The translations under genes and the position numbers were made by a program. From Zetaproteobacteria bacterium (lineage in GTDB: Bacteria > Pseudomonadota > Alphaproteobacteria > Micavibrionales > Micavibrionaceae), in the NCBI GenBank assembly GCA_002747015.1, contig NVXI01000001.1, positions 262,808 to 283,368 of the forward strand: a DNA stretch of 20,561 nucleotides, read 5' to 3'. Within the stretch, counting starts at the first letter, position 1. Each line of letters starts with the position of its first letter. This document shows, piece after piece, positions 8,063 to 14,625 of the stretch. The notes beneath the pieces are model-generated. The model was given only the letters and a program-made list of their open reading frames with translations. It did no database searches and was not told the DNA's origin.

Positions 8063-8425
8063 CTAATCATATTTTTTAAAAATAAACGTCATGATTGGAA
8101 TACCTAAAATGCCCACAGTCGCCCCCCATGTATAATACGGATCAAACCAAGCAGGGTTGATTGCAAAGAATATATACATATAAATTGGCACCTGAGGCGC
8201 TAAAAACGACAGAGCAAGAAACACAATGATACTATACAACAATAATTTGCGGCGGAATTCCTTCCAAAAATGCGACATGATATAAACAATACCGTAGCAC
8301 AAGACACCAACAAGGACCGGCCTGATCGAGCCACTATTCTCAGAGATAATAAATGCAGATGTCCCAATAATGCCGCATCCCACCAATATATACCATTTAA
8401 TTGCCTTCAAAAGTGCTTCGGCCAT
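8063..8425 (-). CDS. Small integral membrane protein
   Basis: A 120-residue, very hydrophobic protein with about four predicted membrane helices: WYILVGCGIIGTSAFII, RPVLVGVLCYGIVYIM, LLLYSIIVFLALSFLA with VPIYMYIFFAI, and GATVGILGIPIMTFIF. It has short loops and ends in a basic KKYD tail. The ATG at 8425 is chosen because GGGGAG stands 6 nt upstream; a frame start at 8464 would add 13 polar residues with no ribosome site. No family is recognised and no charged transport motif is visible. It is the last of the minus-strand envelope genes before the accessory patch, separated from the toxin remnant by 60 bp. Confidence 0.65.
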   Translation of the reverse strand: MAEALLKAIKWYILVGCGIIGTSAFIISENSGSIRPVLVGVLCYGIVYIMSHFWKEFRRKLLLYSIIVFLALSFLAPQVPIYMYIFFAINPAWFDPYYTWGATVGILGIPIMTFIFKKYD

Positions 8426-8485
8426 ACATATCTCCCCGTGGCTTAAAATATCACAGCGAAGCATACCGCCTATGGTGGTGCATTC

Positions 8486-8545
8486 CTATAAGTTTATTAC
8501 TTTAACGGCACTTATAGTTTTTTGCAGCACTGCGCGCTTAATCAT
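8486..8545 (-). pseudogene. Toxin-gene remnant after the Phd antitoxin
   Basis: An ATG at 8545 overlaps the end of the antitoxin gene (ATG within GATGATTAA), the arrangement usual for the second gene of a Phd-toxin pair. It opens only 19 codons (MIKRAVLQKTISAVKVINL) before TAG. The coupling geometry suggests a toxin gene that has been truncated or replaced by unrelated DNA. The remaining residues are too few to name a toxin family, and chance overlap is not excluded. Confidence 0.4.
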
Positions 8546-8711
8546 CGGTGGAGGATTTATGACTATCCAGCAACGCAAAAACGGCGATCGGGCGACCGTG
8601 ACGGCGAACAATGATGCCGCCGGCGTTATCACGCTCCAACTCGCGGATGTATTTTGATATGTGGGTTTTAAAGTGATGGATATTCAAGTGAATAAACGGC
8701 TTTTTGCTCAT
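8538..8711 (-). CDS. Phd/YefM-type antitoxin (orphan)
   Basis: A 57-residue protein starting MSKKPFIHLNIHHFKTHIS. It has the Phd/YefM pattern: an N-terminal beta-strand with NI-x-x-F-K-T-H-I-S-K-Y-I, a helix REL-E-R, then the hallmark GGIIVRRHGRPIAVF (family form: I-x-I-x-R-x-G-x-P-x-A-x-L). This is the DNA-binding dimerisation domain of antitoxins that autorepress their operon and neutralise Doc, RelE or VapC-like toxins. The short polar C-terminus (DSHKSSTDD) is where a toxin-binding tail would follow. AAAAGGAG (8725-8718) lies 6 nt before the ATG, an excellent ribosome site. A 17-bp palindrome at 8747-8763 sits in the presumed promoter and suits autoregulation. No intact toxin follows, only a 19-codon remnant. 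Codons are GC-richer than in the neighbours, consistent with acquisition. Confidence 0.82.
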   Translation of the reverse strand: MSKKPFIHLNIHHFKTHISKYIRELERDNAGGIIVRRHGRPIAVFALLDSHKSSTDD

Positions 8712-8733
8712 TACAAGCTCCTTTTCTGGTTAA

Positions 8734-8763
8734 AATATAGGGAAAATAGGTCTAATGGACCTA
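8734..8763 (-). promoter_or_regulatory. Antitoxin promoter with palindromic operator
   Basis: On the minus strand TATATT (8739-8734) is a plausible -10 for the antitoxin gene. The 17-bp palindrome at 8747-8763 (TAGGTC, 5-nt centre, GACCTA) overlaps where a -35 would be. Phd-family proteins bind such palindromes to repress their own operons. No consensus -35 is visible. The -10 is a guess, but the palindrome is perfect in its six-base arms. Confidence 0.5.
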
Positions 8764-8905
8764 AATTATGCGTAAACGGACTAAGTCCGATGGGTCTACG
8801 GGTTTTATTGCGTATCAATACCTTACAAATGCGGGTTTTTGGCGTTTAAGTCCATCGGACTAAGCAGTTTCATGCGATTTCAATGCGTTACAGGTGTTTA
8901 GGTCC
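8747..8905. repeat. Cluster of palindromes and imperfect direct repeats
   Basis: Within 160 bp there are: palindrome 8747-8763 (TAGGTC/GACCTA arms); palindrome CGGACTAAGTCCG at 8777-8789; palindrome AGTCCATCGGACT at 8849-8861; and the half-site TTTAGGTCC at 8897-8905, the exact inverse of GGACCTAAA at 8757-8765. In addition, about 52 bp at 8777-8827 and 8841-8892 align as imperfect direct repeats, both ending in a CAAT...TTACA segment. Such nested repeats are typical of recombinase attachment sites, replication iterons or multi-site operators. With the antitoxin gene next to it, a multi-site operator or a recombination site are both reasonable. No integrase gene is in the window. Confidence 0.6.
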
Positions 8906-9113
8906 AAGTTTCAAAAAAGAACCAAAAACAAAATATTGTGAAAGCCCATGAAATACGCACAATTGTGGTGTTGATACGTTGGAGGATAACAGAAAATAGG
9001 AATATATTCAAGACAAAGAAAGAAATATTGAGCAATTCAGAACACAAAAACAAGAATAAGGCAGAGGGAAATTACGAAAAGATATGGAGGAATATGGAGG
9101 AAACACAGAATAG
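8906..9113. other. Purine-rich non-coding stretch
   Basis: The plus strand here is strongly A/G-biased and holds no convincing gene: frames are short or lack ribosome sites. Seen within it are a 10-bp palindrome CACAATTGTG (8958-8967) and a perfect tandem duplication of ATATGGAGGA (9082-9101), which contains a Shine-Dalgarno-like GGAGG twice with no start codon at the right distance. It leads directly into the hairpin at 9114-9146, so it may be the body of a non-coding transcript. Confidence 0.35.
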
Positions 9114-9146
9114 CGCCGGTAAAACGCACCCACACTGGCGTTTTTT
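9114..9146 (+). terminator. Strong hairpin terminator, possibly bidirectional
   Basis: CGCCGGT (9114-9120) pairs with ACTGGCG (9134-9140), with one G-T pair, and six Ts follow (9141-9146), the best terminator on the plus strand. Inside it AAAACGC (9121-9127) can pair with GCGTTTT (9138-9144) as an alternative stem that would also work for the minus-strand gene ending at 9165. Since no plus-strand coding gene precedes it, it serves either that minus-strand gene or a non-coding RNA. Confidence 0.7.
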
Positions 9147-9164
9147 GGTCATAGTATTATAGGG

Positions 9165-9473
9165 TTATGATCGCGGGGATAGGGCCTCCCCCTTTAAAAT
9201 CACCATCCACGCCGCATCGAAATGCGTGCGCATCGCCTGTACATGCGCGGTAATACAACACCCCAAATAGGTTGGCGGGGTATATTCGCACGGTAAATGA
9301 TTAAGCATATCGGTGATATCCTGAAGGGCACACAGCTCCGTCTCTATATCATTTAAAACCGCGAAAGCATCATCACGCGTGATCGCACATAATACGGGAT
9401 TGCCCCCCTCTTGCGCCCCCTTCCCGTCTTGCGCGCCCTTTTTATCGCGCCTGAAAAAACCACTTGGCCTCAT
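9165..9473 (-). CDS. Small orphan protein of unknown function
   Basis: A 102-residue protein with a convincing ribosome site (AAGGAG 7 nt before the ATG). The N-terminal 25 residues are basic and repetitive (KKGAQDGKGAQEGG). The rest is probably alpha-helical, with a run ITRDDAFAVLNDIETELCALQDITDMLNHL and a second segment with two adjacent cysteines (LGCCITAHVQAMRTHFDAAW). There are four cysteines in all; no metal-binding spacing is obvious. No family is recognised. Its codons are GC-richer than those of the envelope genes on its left, so it may have been acquired with the surrounding patch. It is transcribed divergently from the regulator-like gene with 46 bp between the starts, so the two may share control. 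Confidence 0.6.
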   Translation of the reverse strand: MRPSGFFRRDKKGAQDGKGAQEGGNPVLCAITRDDAFAVLNDIETELCALQDITDMLNHLPCEYTPPTYLGCCITAHVQAMRTHFDAAWMVILKGEALSPRS

Positions 9474-9519
9474 TGAACTCTCCTTCTTTTATGATGTTGA
9501 AATATAGTTAGGTCATATC

Positions 9520-9753
9520 ATGAGAAACACATATGCGCAAGTATCGCAACATGTGCATATTGCTATAGAATATAATAATACGCATTATGCGCATATGAAA
9601 AAAGAAGATGAAAAATTAACAGAGCGCGTTCACTTTTTAGCCACCCCATCCATGGTCAAAGCCATGGACGATTACGGCTTCGACAACCGCATCCGCACCA
9701 AAGGCGAAGCAATCAGAAAACTGATTGAAATTGGTTTGAAGAACAACGAATGA
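9520..9753 (+). CDS. Ribbon-helix-helix-like small regulator
   Basis: A 77-residue frame whose last 50 residues look like a ribbon-helix-helix DNA-binding domain: a strand (ERVHFLATPSMVKAM), then two helices around DYGF...IRTKGEAIRKLIEIGLKN, the usual pattern of Arc/CopG-type repressors and some relaxosome proteins. Two starts are possible. ATG at 9520 (weak AGG upstream) adds 25 residues encoded by repeat-rich DNA. ATG at 9595 gives a 52-residue protein, the normal length for such repressors, and would leave the inverted repeat at 9530-9597 as an operator, but it has no Shine-Dalgarno. The DUF4145 gene starts 26 bp downstream on the same strand, so they probably form an operon. It could be an antitoxin-like partner or simple autorepressor; that is inference. 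Confidence 0.6.
   Translation: MRNTYAQVSQHVHIAIEYNNTHYAHMKKEDEKLTERVHFLATPSMVKAMDDYGFDNRIRTKGEAIRKLIEIGLKNNE
9530..9597. promoter_or_regulatory. Inverted repeat with -10-like element
   Basis: CATATGCGCA (9530-9539) is the exact inverse complement of TGCGCATATG (9588-9597). A related TGTGCATAT lies between them (9552-9560), and a perfect TATAAT at 9571-9576. Three copies of a TGCGCATAT-like motif around a -10 look like the operator of an autoregulated small DNA-binding protein. No matching -35 was found, and the sequence is also readable as the N-terminal codons of the longer frame. Confidence 0.4.
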
Positions 9754-9778
9754 AAACTAAGCTAATTGGAGTCATTTT

Positions 9779-10498
9779 ATGCCAGAACTAGTTGCTGACT
9801 GCCCACGATGTGGTGCAAAAGAACATACATTTATTGCTAAAACATTTTTGCACTGTTGCGTAGAATACCGCTGGAGAAACGTTTTAGAATCATATTGTAT
9901 ATGCAAAAATTGCTCAGAAGGTACAATATTTAAATTAGGACAAAAAGATTCTACTACAAACCACATTGTCCCCTATAGCGATAAACTGCATGCTTATAAA
10001 GATAGTCTGAACCAACTTTTTGAAGTAGACGGTTTTATAAACACACGAAACATGGCCATTCGAAAACCTCCAAAACATATTCCTGAAGATATTGAAAGAA
10101 TATTCAAAGAAGGCAGTGAATCGCTCACTGGGAATTGCCCCAATGCAGCTGGAGCAATGTTCAGGTTATGCATTGATCTAGTAACAAAAAAGTTATTGCC
10201 TGATGATAGCGTCCCTGTAGAAGGGCTTAATCGAGATGTTAAGAAAAAACTCTTCAATAGGCTAGAATGGTTATTTAAACGAAATATACTTCCAGATGAT
10301 TTAAAAGAACTATCCGATTGCATTAGAGAAGATGGTAATGACGGCGCACATGATGGAAGCCTTACAAGTGAGGATTCAGAAGACTTGTTTGAATTTACAT
10401 ATATTCTTCTGGAGAGAATATATACCCAACCAGCACAAGTAGAAAGCGCCGCGAAAAGAAGACAAGAAAGACGCAATAAAATAAAAGGCGCCGCCTAA
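9779..10498 (+). CDS. Zinc-ribbon/DUF4145 domain protein
   Basis: A 239-residue protein. Residues 1-50 form a zinc ribbon (C8-x-x-C11 and C42-x-x-C45). After a linker with IPEDIERIFKEGSESL comes the DUF4145 pattern: CPNAAGAMFRLCIDLVTKKLL, a middle helix pair, and the diagnostic IREDGNDGAHDGSLTSEDSEDLFEFTYILLERIY (family: I-R-x-x-G-N-x-G-A-H). The tail is Arg/Lys-rich. DUF4145 occurs alone or fused to restriction and other defence enzymes, and its activity is not established. GGAG lies 8 nt before the ATG. The regulator-like gene precedes it in the same direction, and the stop codon overlaps that of the convergent TfoX-like gene. This is the main candidate in the window for a defence-related function, by family association only. 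Confidence 0.78.
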   Translation: MPELVADCPRCGAKEHTFIAKTFLHCCVEYRWRNVLESYCICKNCSEGTIFKLGQKDSTTNHIVPYSDKLHAYKDSLNQLFEVDGFINTRNMAIRKPPKHIPEDIERIFKEGSESLTGNCPNAAGAMFRLCIDLVTKKLLPDDSVPVEGLNRDVKKKLFNRLEWLFKRNILPDDLKELSDCIREDGNDGAHDGSLTSEDSEDLFEFTYILLERIYTQPAQVESAAKRRQERRNKIKGAA

Positions 10499-10839
10499 AC
10501 GCTAAACTCTATGCTTTGCCGCAGTAGGACTTTCATTCTTGGCTGATCCGATAAAAGGGTATCCGGCAACACCGCGTAATCCTTCTTTATATGTCCCTTT
10601 TCAAAATACTTAAACGGGGTCGCGCCGTGATTGGCCATCAGATCGTCTAAAATATCCGCGGGCAATTTCAGGGCAATGCCAAAACGCCCCGAGGAAATAA
10701 AAATCGTCTGATTAATATAACCACCAATCGCGCCAAAAACGCTTTTATACGTGACATCATATTCTTGGGTAATATCGCTATCATCCAACAACGTGACCAA
10801 GCGTTTGGCGTACACATCCTTATCCGGTTTGTCCGTCAA
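10495..10839 (-). CDS. TfoX N-terminal domain protein
   Basis: A 114-residue protein resembling the TfoX/Sxy N-terminal domain: [31 protein letters not shown] is the expected beta-hairpin set (family: R-x-M-F-G-x-G-x-Y), then [22 protein letters not shown]. In gammaproteobacteria full-length Sxy/TfoX controls competence, but lone N-domain proteins are widespread and of unknown function; the C-terminal domain is absent here. The start is a TTG (10839-10837) whose last two bases are the first two of the uvrB TGA stop, so the pair shares TTGA. This is classic translational coupling: the ribosome ending uvrB can restart here, helped by GGGAG in the uvrB end. Co-expression with uvrB, and so possible DNA-damage control, follows. 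Its end overlaps the convergent DUF4145 gene by 4 bp. Confidence 0.75.
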   Translation of the reverse strand: MTDKPDKDVYAKRLVTLLDDSDITQEYDVTYKSVFGAIGGYINQTIFISSGRFGIALKLPADILDDLMANHGATPFKYFEKGHIKKDYAVLPDTLLSDQPRMKVLLRQSIEFSV

Positions 10840-12908
10840 ACCCCCAACTCCCGATCTTCAAGAACCTTGATCTCGTCACGTAATCTGGCGGCGGTTTCGA
10901 ATTCTAAATCCCCTGCCGCGGCGATCATTTGCTTTTTAAGTTTATCGATATGCTTACGCATTTTGGCGGGGTTATGAAGGAATTCGGAAATCACATCATC
11001 GTGTAATGCTTGGCCCTTCGCGCCCTTGTCCTTGGACTGCATATGATCAAACGCCTTGGATAACGCCTTTTTCACGCTTTGTGGGGTTATGCCGTGTTCC
11101 GTATTATGGGCCATTTGCTTTTCACGCCTGCGCTGCGTTTCATCAATCGCGTATTGCATACTGCCTGTGATTCTATCGGCGTACAAGATTGCCTTGCCGT
11201 CGATGTTACGCGCACAACGCCCGATGGTTTGCACCAGTGAGGTGCGCGAACGCAAGAACCCCTCCTTATCCGCATCCAAAATCATCACACGCATACACTC
11301 AGGGATATCCAACCCCTCACGCAATAAATTAATCCCGACCAGAACATCAAATAGGCCCGCACGCAGGTCTTGCAAGATTTCAATTCGATCCAACGTATCA
11401 ACATCCGAATGCAGATAGCGCACCTTTATGCCATGCTCATCCAGATATTCTGTTAGGGCCTCCGCCATTTTCTTGGTCAATGTCGTCACCAATAACCGCC
11501 CGCCCAACTTCACAATTTCATGGCATTCATGCATCAAGTCATCGACTTGGTTTGTCGTTGGGCGAATTTCAACCGGCGGATCAATCAGACCCGTGGGGCG
11601 TACGACTTGTTCTGCCGAGATACCGCCCGATTGCTCTAACTCCCACGGATTGGGGGTTGCGGATACGTACACCGTTTGCCCGCGCAGGGCATTCCATTCC
11701 TCAAACTGTAACGGCCGGTTATCCATCGCGGCGGGCAGGCGAAATCCATGCTCCACCAGCGTGGTTTTACGTGCCTTATCGCCGTTATACATCCCGCGCA
11801 ATTGCGGCACCATCACGTGGCTCTCATCTAAAAACATAATCGCATTTTCAGGCAGGTATTCAATCAATGTTGGCGGCGCGGCGCCGGGTGGACGCCCCGT
11901 TAAATAACGTGAGTAATTCTCAATCCCCTTGCATGAATTGGTCGCGGCCAGCATCTCCAGATCAAACTTTGTGCGTTGTTCCAACCTTTGCGCCTCCAAC
12001 AGTTTACCCTCTGCTTCGTAATATTCTAAACGACTGGCAAGGTCGGTTTTGATTTGCTTGATGGCCTGTTGAATGGTCGGCCCCGGGGTAATGTAATGCG
12101 AGTTCGCGAAAATACGTACACCCTCTAAGGTCTCGAACTTCTCACCGGTTAGTGGATCGAACTCTGTGATCTTCTCAAGCTCATCCCCGAACAAAGAAAA
12201 CCGCCATGCGCGGTCTTCAAAGTGGGCAGGAAATATCTCGACACTATCCCCACGTACACGGAATGAGCCGCGCTCAAAGCTGATGTCATTGCGGGTATAT
12301 TGCAGCTCCACCATCTTTTTAATCAGATCGTCGCGCTCTATCGTTTGCCCAGTGGTCAGCGGAAAGGCCATCGCCATGTAATCTTCTTTCGAGCCAATAC
12401 CATAGATGCAAGAGACAGACGCCACGATGATACAATCCTTACGCTCAAACAATGCGCGGGTGGCGGCGTGACGCATACGGTCGATCTGCTCGTTAATAGA
12501 GCTGTCTTTTTCGATAAAAGTATCGGTGCGCGTGACGTAGGCTTCGGGTTGGTAATAATCGTAATACGAGACAAAATACTCAACCGCATTGTCAGGAAAG
12601 AATGTTCTAAACTCCCCGTATAGCTGCGCGGCAAGGGTTTTATTCGGCGCAAGGATAAGTGCAGGGCGTTGAAGGTCCTGAATAATATGCGCCATGGTAA
12701 AGGTCTTACCCGAGCCCGTCACACCAAGCAACGTCTGATCAATCAAGCCATCGCGCAACCCCTCCACCAGTGTTTTAATGGCCATCGGTTGATCCCCTGA
12801 GGGCGTAAAATCGGACTCAATGCGAAAAGGTTGCGAGCGATCAAACTCTGCCTCGCGCATTAACGGCCTATCATTATTCGGGATCATTGTCGGTATCTGA
12901 GCTTTCAT
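10836..12908 (-). CDS. uvrB: Excinuclease ABC subunit B
   Basis: UvrB of nucleotide excision repair: it takes damaged DNA from UvrA, verifies the lesion and recruits UvrC. All hallmarks are seen: Walker [11 protein letters not shown], the APNKTLAAQ motif, the damage-probing beta-hairpin around [10 protein letters not shown], the DEAD-like [22 protein letters not shown], motif [11 protein letters not shown] (usually GRAARN, here with Cys), and a C-terminal UVR motif [25 protein letters not shown] that binds UvrC. The frame is 690 residues from the ATG at 12908. That start has no Shine-Dalgarno and begins with a 12-residue segment shared with the upstream gene. The ATG at 12860 (residue 17, with AGG 6 nt upstream, then [17 protein letters not shown]) is an equally good start and leaves the repeat in the leader. 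A LexA-box-like site precedes it. The tfoX-like gene is coupled downstream. Confidence 0.96.
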   Translation of the reverse strand: MKAQIPTMIPNNDRPLMREAEFDRSQPFRIESDFTPSGDQPMAIKTLVEGLRDGLIDQTLLGVTGSGKTFTMAHIIQDLQRPALILAPNKTLAAQLYGEFRTFFPDNAVEYFVSYYDYYQPEAYVTRTDTFIEKDSSINEQIDRMRHAATRALFERKDCIIVASVSCIYGIGSKEDYMAMAFPLTTGQTIERDDLIKKMVELQYTRNDISFERGSFRVRGDSVEIFPAHFEDRAWRFSLFGDELEKITEFDPLTGEKFETLEGVRIFANSHYITPGPTIQQAIKQIKTDLASRLEYYEAEGKLLEAQRLEQRTKFDLEMLAATNSCKGIENYSRYLTGRPPGAAPPTLIEYLPENAIMFLDESHVMVPQLRGMYNGDKARKTTLVEHGFRLPAAMDNRPLQFEEWNALRGQTVYVSATPNPWELEQSGGISAEQVVRPTGLIDPPVEIRPTTNQVDDLMHECHEIVKLGGRLLVTTLTKKMAEALTEYLDEHGIKVRYLHSDVDTLDRIEILQDLRAGLFDVLVGINLLREGLDIPECMRVMILDADKEGFLRSRTSLVQTIGRCARNIDGKAILYADRITGSMQYAIDETQRRREKQMAHNTEHGITPQSVKKALSKAFDHMQSKDKGAKGQALHDDVISEFLHNPAKMRKHIDKLKKQMIAAAGDLEFETAARLRDEIKVLEDRELGV

Positions 12909-12909
12909 A
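12873..12909 (-). repeat. 37-bp repeat at the 5' end of uvrB (copy 1)
   Basis: This segment matches 14518-14554 at 34 of 37 positions. Both copies lie at the same place relative to an ATG and encode MK-[A/S]-QIPTMIPNN. The flanks diverge at once, so the two host genes are not otherwise related. Confidence 0.85.
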
Positions 12910-12919
12910 AAGACAGCTA

Positions 12920-12934
12920 TAACGTAAAAAGAAC
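12920..12934 (-). promoter_or_regulatory. LexA-box-like site upstream of uvrB
   Basis: On the minus strand GTTC, a 7-nt spacer and GTTA stand 11 bp before the first uvrB ATG. This agrees with the alphaproteobacterial SOS box GTTC-N7-GTTC at seven of eight defined bases. uvrB is a common SOS gene. With the operator this close, the transcript probably starts near or inside the repeat, which favours translation from the internal ATG at 12860. Single short sites occur by chance, so this is moderate evidence. Confidence 0.45.
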
Positions 12935-12957
12935 AAAAGATAAACGCCCTTACAGGC

Positions 12958-14553
12958 TTAAGGAAATAATTTACCTCTAAAATCTATCAGTAAGGCCAAT
13001 TGCTTATCCCGAAAATCCATCTGAGAGCGTGTTATAACCTGTGGTTTTTCCGATTTTCTCCTTGGGTATATTACAATCACAACGTCCAACATATCCGTTA
13101 CAACCTCCAATAACTTCCTGCGATCTTCTTTTGAAAGATGTTGGGATTTTACGACTAAATAATCCAGATAATCAGGCAACATCATCGCATCGCGGCTTAC
13201 CTTTTCAGTCACATAATTATAATAAAAGTGATTACCAAAAAGCTTTTTCCCTGCGTCTGATTGTAGCATTAACAATGCGCGCTGCCGCCGAAAAGCAGTA
13301 CTCCATGAAAATTTCAAATGATTGGCGGCGTAAGGCATCGGATTAAAGAACTTTCCCAGCTGTGCAAACCTCTCCCCCATAAACATTTCAAGATAAGAGA
13401 GTTTACGACCATCAATGAACCAACCGCGACCATCAGCATCAACTTCATCAGTTTTTGCCCAACGGAACAGAACATCACGAACATCCCTATCAGTGTTTTC
13501 AAATTGAAAAAATAGATCATCGGCTTTTCTCATCGAAAATTTACGGACAATGCCTTCAAGGTCAGGATCAATGCGTATTTCAGCATGCAGGTTAAGCAAC
13601 ATCCCATGCCCACGCAAATTAGGAAGGGACGAATAAGCAGCACGCTTATCCTGTCTCGTCGGTTTTTCATTCTCATCAAAAAACATAATGAACAGGTTTT
13701 TCCGCGTTCCATTTTTTAACATTACAGGAACAGACATAGAGAAATAAACAACCCTGTCCACGCGAACATTATCGCCCTTCCAATGCAAAACCTTCTTAGA
13801 TGCCTTATCTTTCCTAACCAAACTTATATTAGATAACGAAACCGTATCAACAAGACGAGAAAATCGTGACACTCCGCGACCATCTAACGCGTGAGATCCA
13901 TCTTTATTCCAAAGCAATTTCAGATCATTAAAGGCTGGATCATTATCATCCAAAACCTTATCACCATTCGCATCAAGAGACCGCAGCCCGCGCCATAATG
14001 AAACATCATCAACCCCCAATAATTCCGATCCATTATCAAGACGATTATTTTTATTCTTATCAAGAAACAGGATAGCCCCTTTTTTATTTACCCATGAAAT
14101 ATGGTCACGATGACCATCGTTATCAACATCAAGAATTGCCGTTGCCATACGAGCAGGAACAATCATATCCGTTGGTAAATCTTGCGCGGAAAACTGCAAC
14201 ACATATGCACCAAAACGTAACGGTTCCAGCTCCTGCTCAACATCATCAAACCATGCATATTTAAATTTAAATGACATGAGAACGACATGCGCACGAAATG
14301 CTTTAAATGGAAATGAAACGAGATAATACGTTGTGTTAAACACGTGTTCGGTATCAGACATACCAATTTTTTGTACCGGCCACTCTGCCAAAGCAAGCCA
14401 GTTCTTCTCTTTATAATCCGGCGCATAAAAAGAATAAGTAATAAGAATCATGCACGTCGCAATAATAATGCGTGCTCGGCGCCGCAGCCCATTCAGATCA
14501 ACATCTCTTTTCATCTTATTATTGGGGATCATTGTCGGTATCTGGGATTTCAT
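12958..14553 (-). CDS. Membrane-anchored protein with RTX-exoprotein calcium-binding module
   Basis: A 531-residue protein with one membrane helix (about residues 26-42, after RRR). Residues 130-240 carry a chain of Asp/Asn-rich loops: DVDNDGHRD (142), [16 protein letters not shown] (165), [12 protein letters not shown] (194) and [12 protein letters not shown] (216). This order, with SELLG and [11 protein letters not shown] between, matches the region found after the repeats in very large secreted RTX/FrpC-like proteins. Farther on, [32 protein letters not shown] resembles another block from the same proteins. Here these blocks occur alone, without RTX nonapeptide repeats or a type I secretion tail, on a protein that is probably inner-membrane anchored with a periplasmic domain. 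The start has no Shine-Dalgarno; M14 or the TM-proximal codons could also serve. The family link is by pattern, the function unknown. Confidence 0.65.
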   Translation of the reverse strand: MKSQIPTMIPNNKMKRDVDLNGLRRRARIIIATCMILITYSFYAPDYKEKNWLALAEWPVQKIGMSDTEHVFNTTYYLVSFPFKAFRAHVVLMSFKFKYAWFDDVEQELEPLRFGAYVLQFSAQDLPTDMIVPARMATAILDVDNDGHRDHISWVNKKGAILFLDKNKNNRLDNGSELLGVDDVSLWRGLRSLDANGDKVLDDNDPAFNDLKLLWNKDGSHALDGRGVSRFSRLVDTVSLSNISLVRKDKASKKVLHWKGDNVRVDRVVYFSMSVPVMLKNGTRKNLFIMFFDENEKPTRQDKRAAYSSLPNLRGHGMLLNLHAEIRIDPDLEGIVRKFSMRKADDLFFQFENTDRDVRDVLFRWAKTDEVDADGRGWFIDGRKLSYLEMFMGERFAQLGKFFNPMPYAANHLKFSWSTAFRRQRALLMLQSDAGKKLFGNHFYYNYVTEKVSRDAMMLPDYLDYLVVKSQHLSKEDRRKLLEVVTDMLDVVIVIYPRRKSEKPQVITRSQMDFRDKQLALLIDFRGKLFP

Positions 14554-14554
14554 A
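14518..14554 (-). repeat. 37-bp repeat at the 5' end of the RTX-module gene (copy 2)
   Basis: The second copy of the 37-bp segment, with three mismatches to 12873-12909. It encodes the first 12 residues of the membrane-anchored gene, for which no other start with a Shine-Dalgarno is close. Confidence 0.85.
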
Positions 14555-14625
14555 GGTCTAGGTATAAATGAAAACGCCTGAAATTCAAATTGGTAAATAT
14601 AAACTCAATATGCTAGAAATTCTCC

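Noticed and set aside
8370..8657. Plus-strand 95-codon frame, including a 32-codon start with GGAGG at 8550-8554
   Set aside because: It is antisense to the convincing Phd antitoxin and to the start of the membrane-protein gene. The GGAGG is by chance part of the antitoxin end, and the protein has no recognisable pattern.
8661..8849. Plus-strand 62-codon frame through the palindrome cluster
   Set aside because: It overlaps the antitoxin start, its ribosome site and the repeats, with no ribosome site of its own.
8747..8905. CRISPR array
   Set aside because: Repeats are imperfect, nested and palindromic, with no regular spacers and no cas genes.
8938..9162. Plus-strand 74-codon frame ending after the hairpin
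   Set aside because: It begins at GTG without a Shine-Dalgarno, reads through a strong terminator hairpin, and its composition reflects only the purine bias.
9994..10476. Minus-strand 160-codon frame inside the DUF4145 gene
   Set aside because: It is Ser/Leu-rich, antisense to a gene with clear domain motifs, and lacks a ribosome site.
11428..11907. Plus-strand 159-codon frame inside uvrB
   Set aside because: It is fully antisense to conserved uvrB codons; such long shadows are usual in this reading frame.
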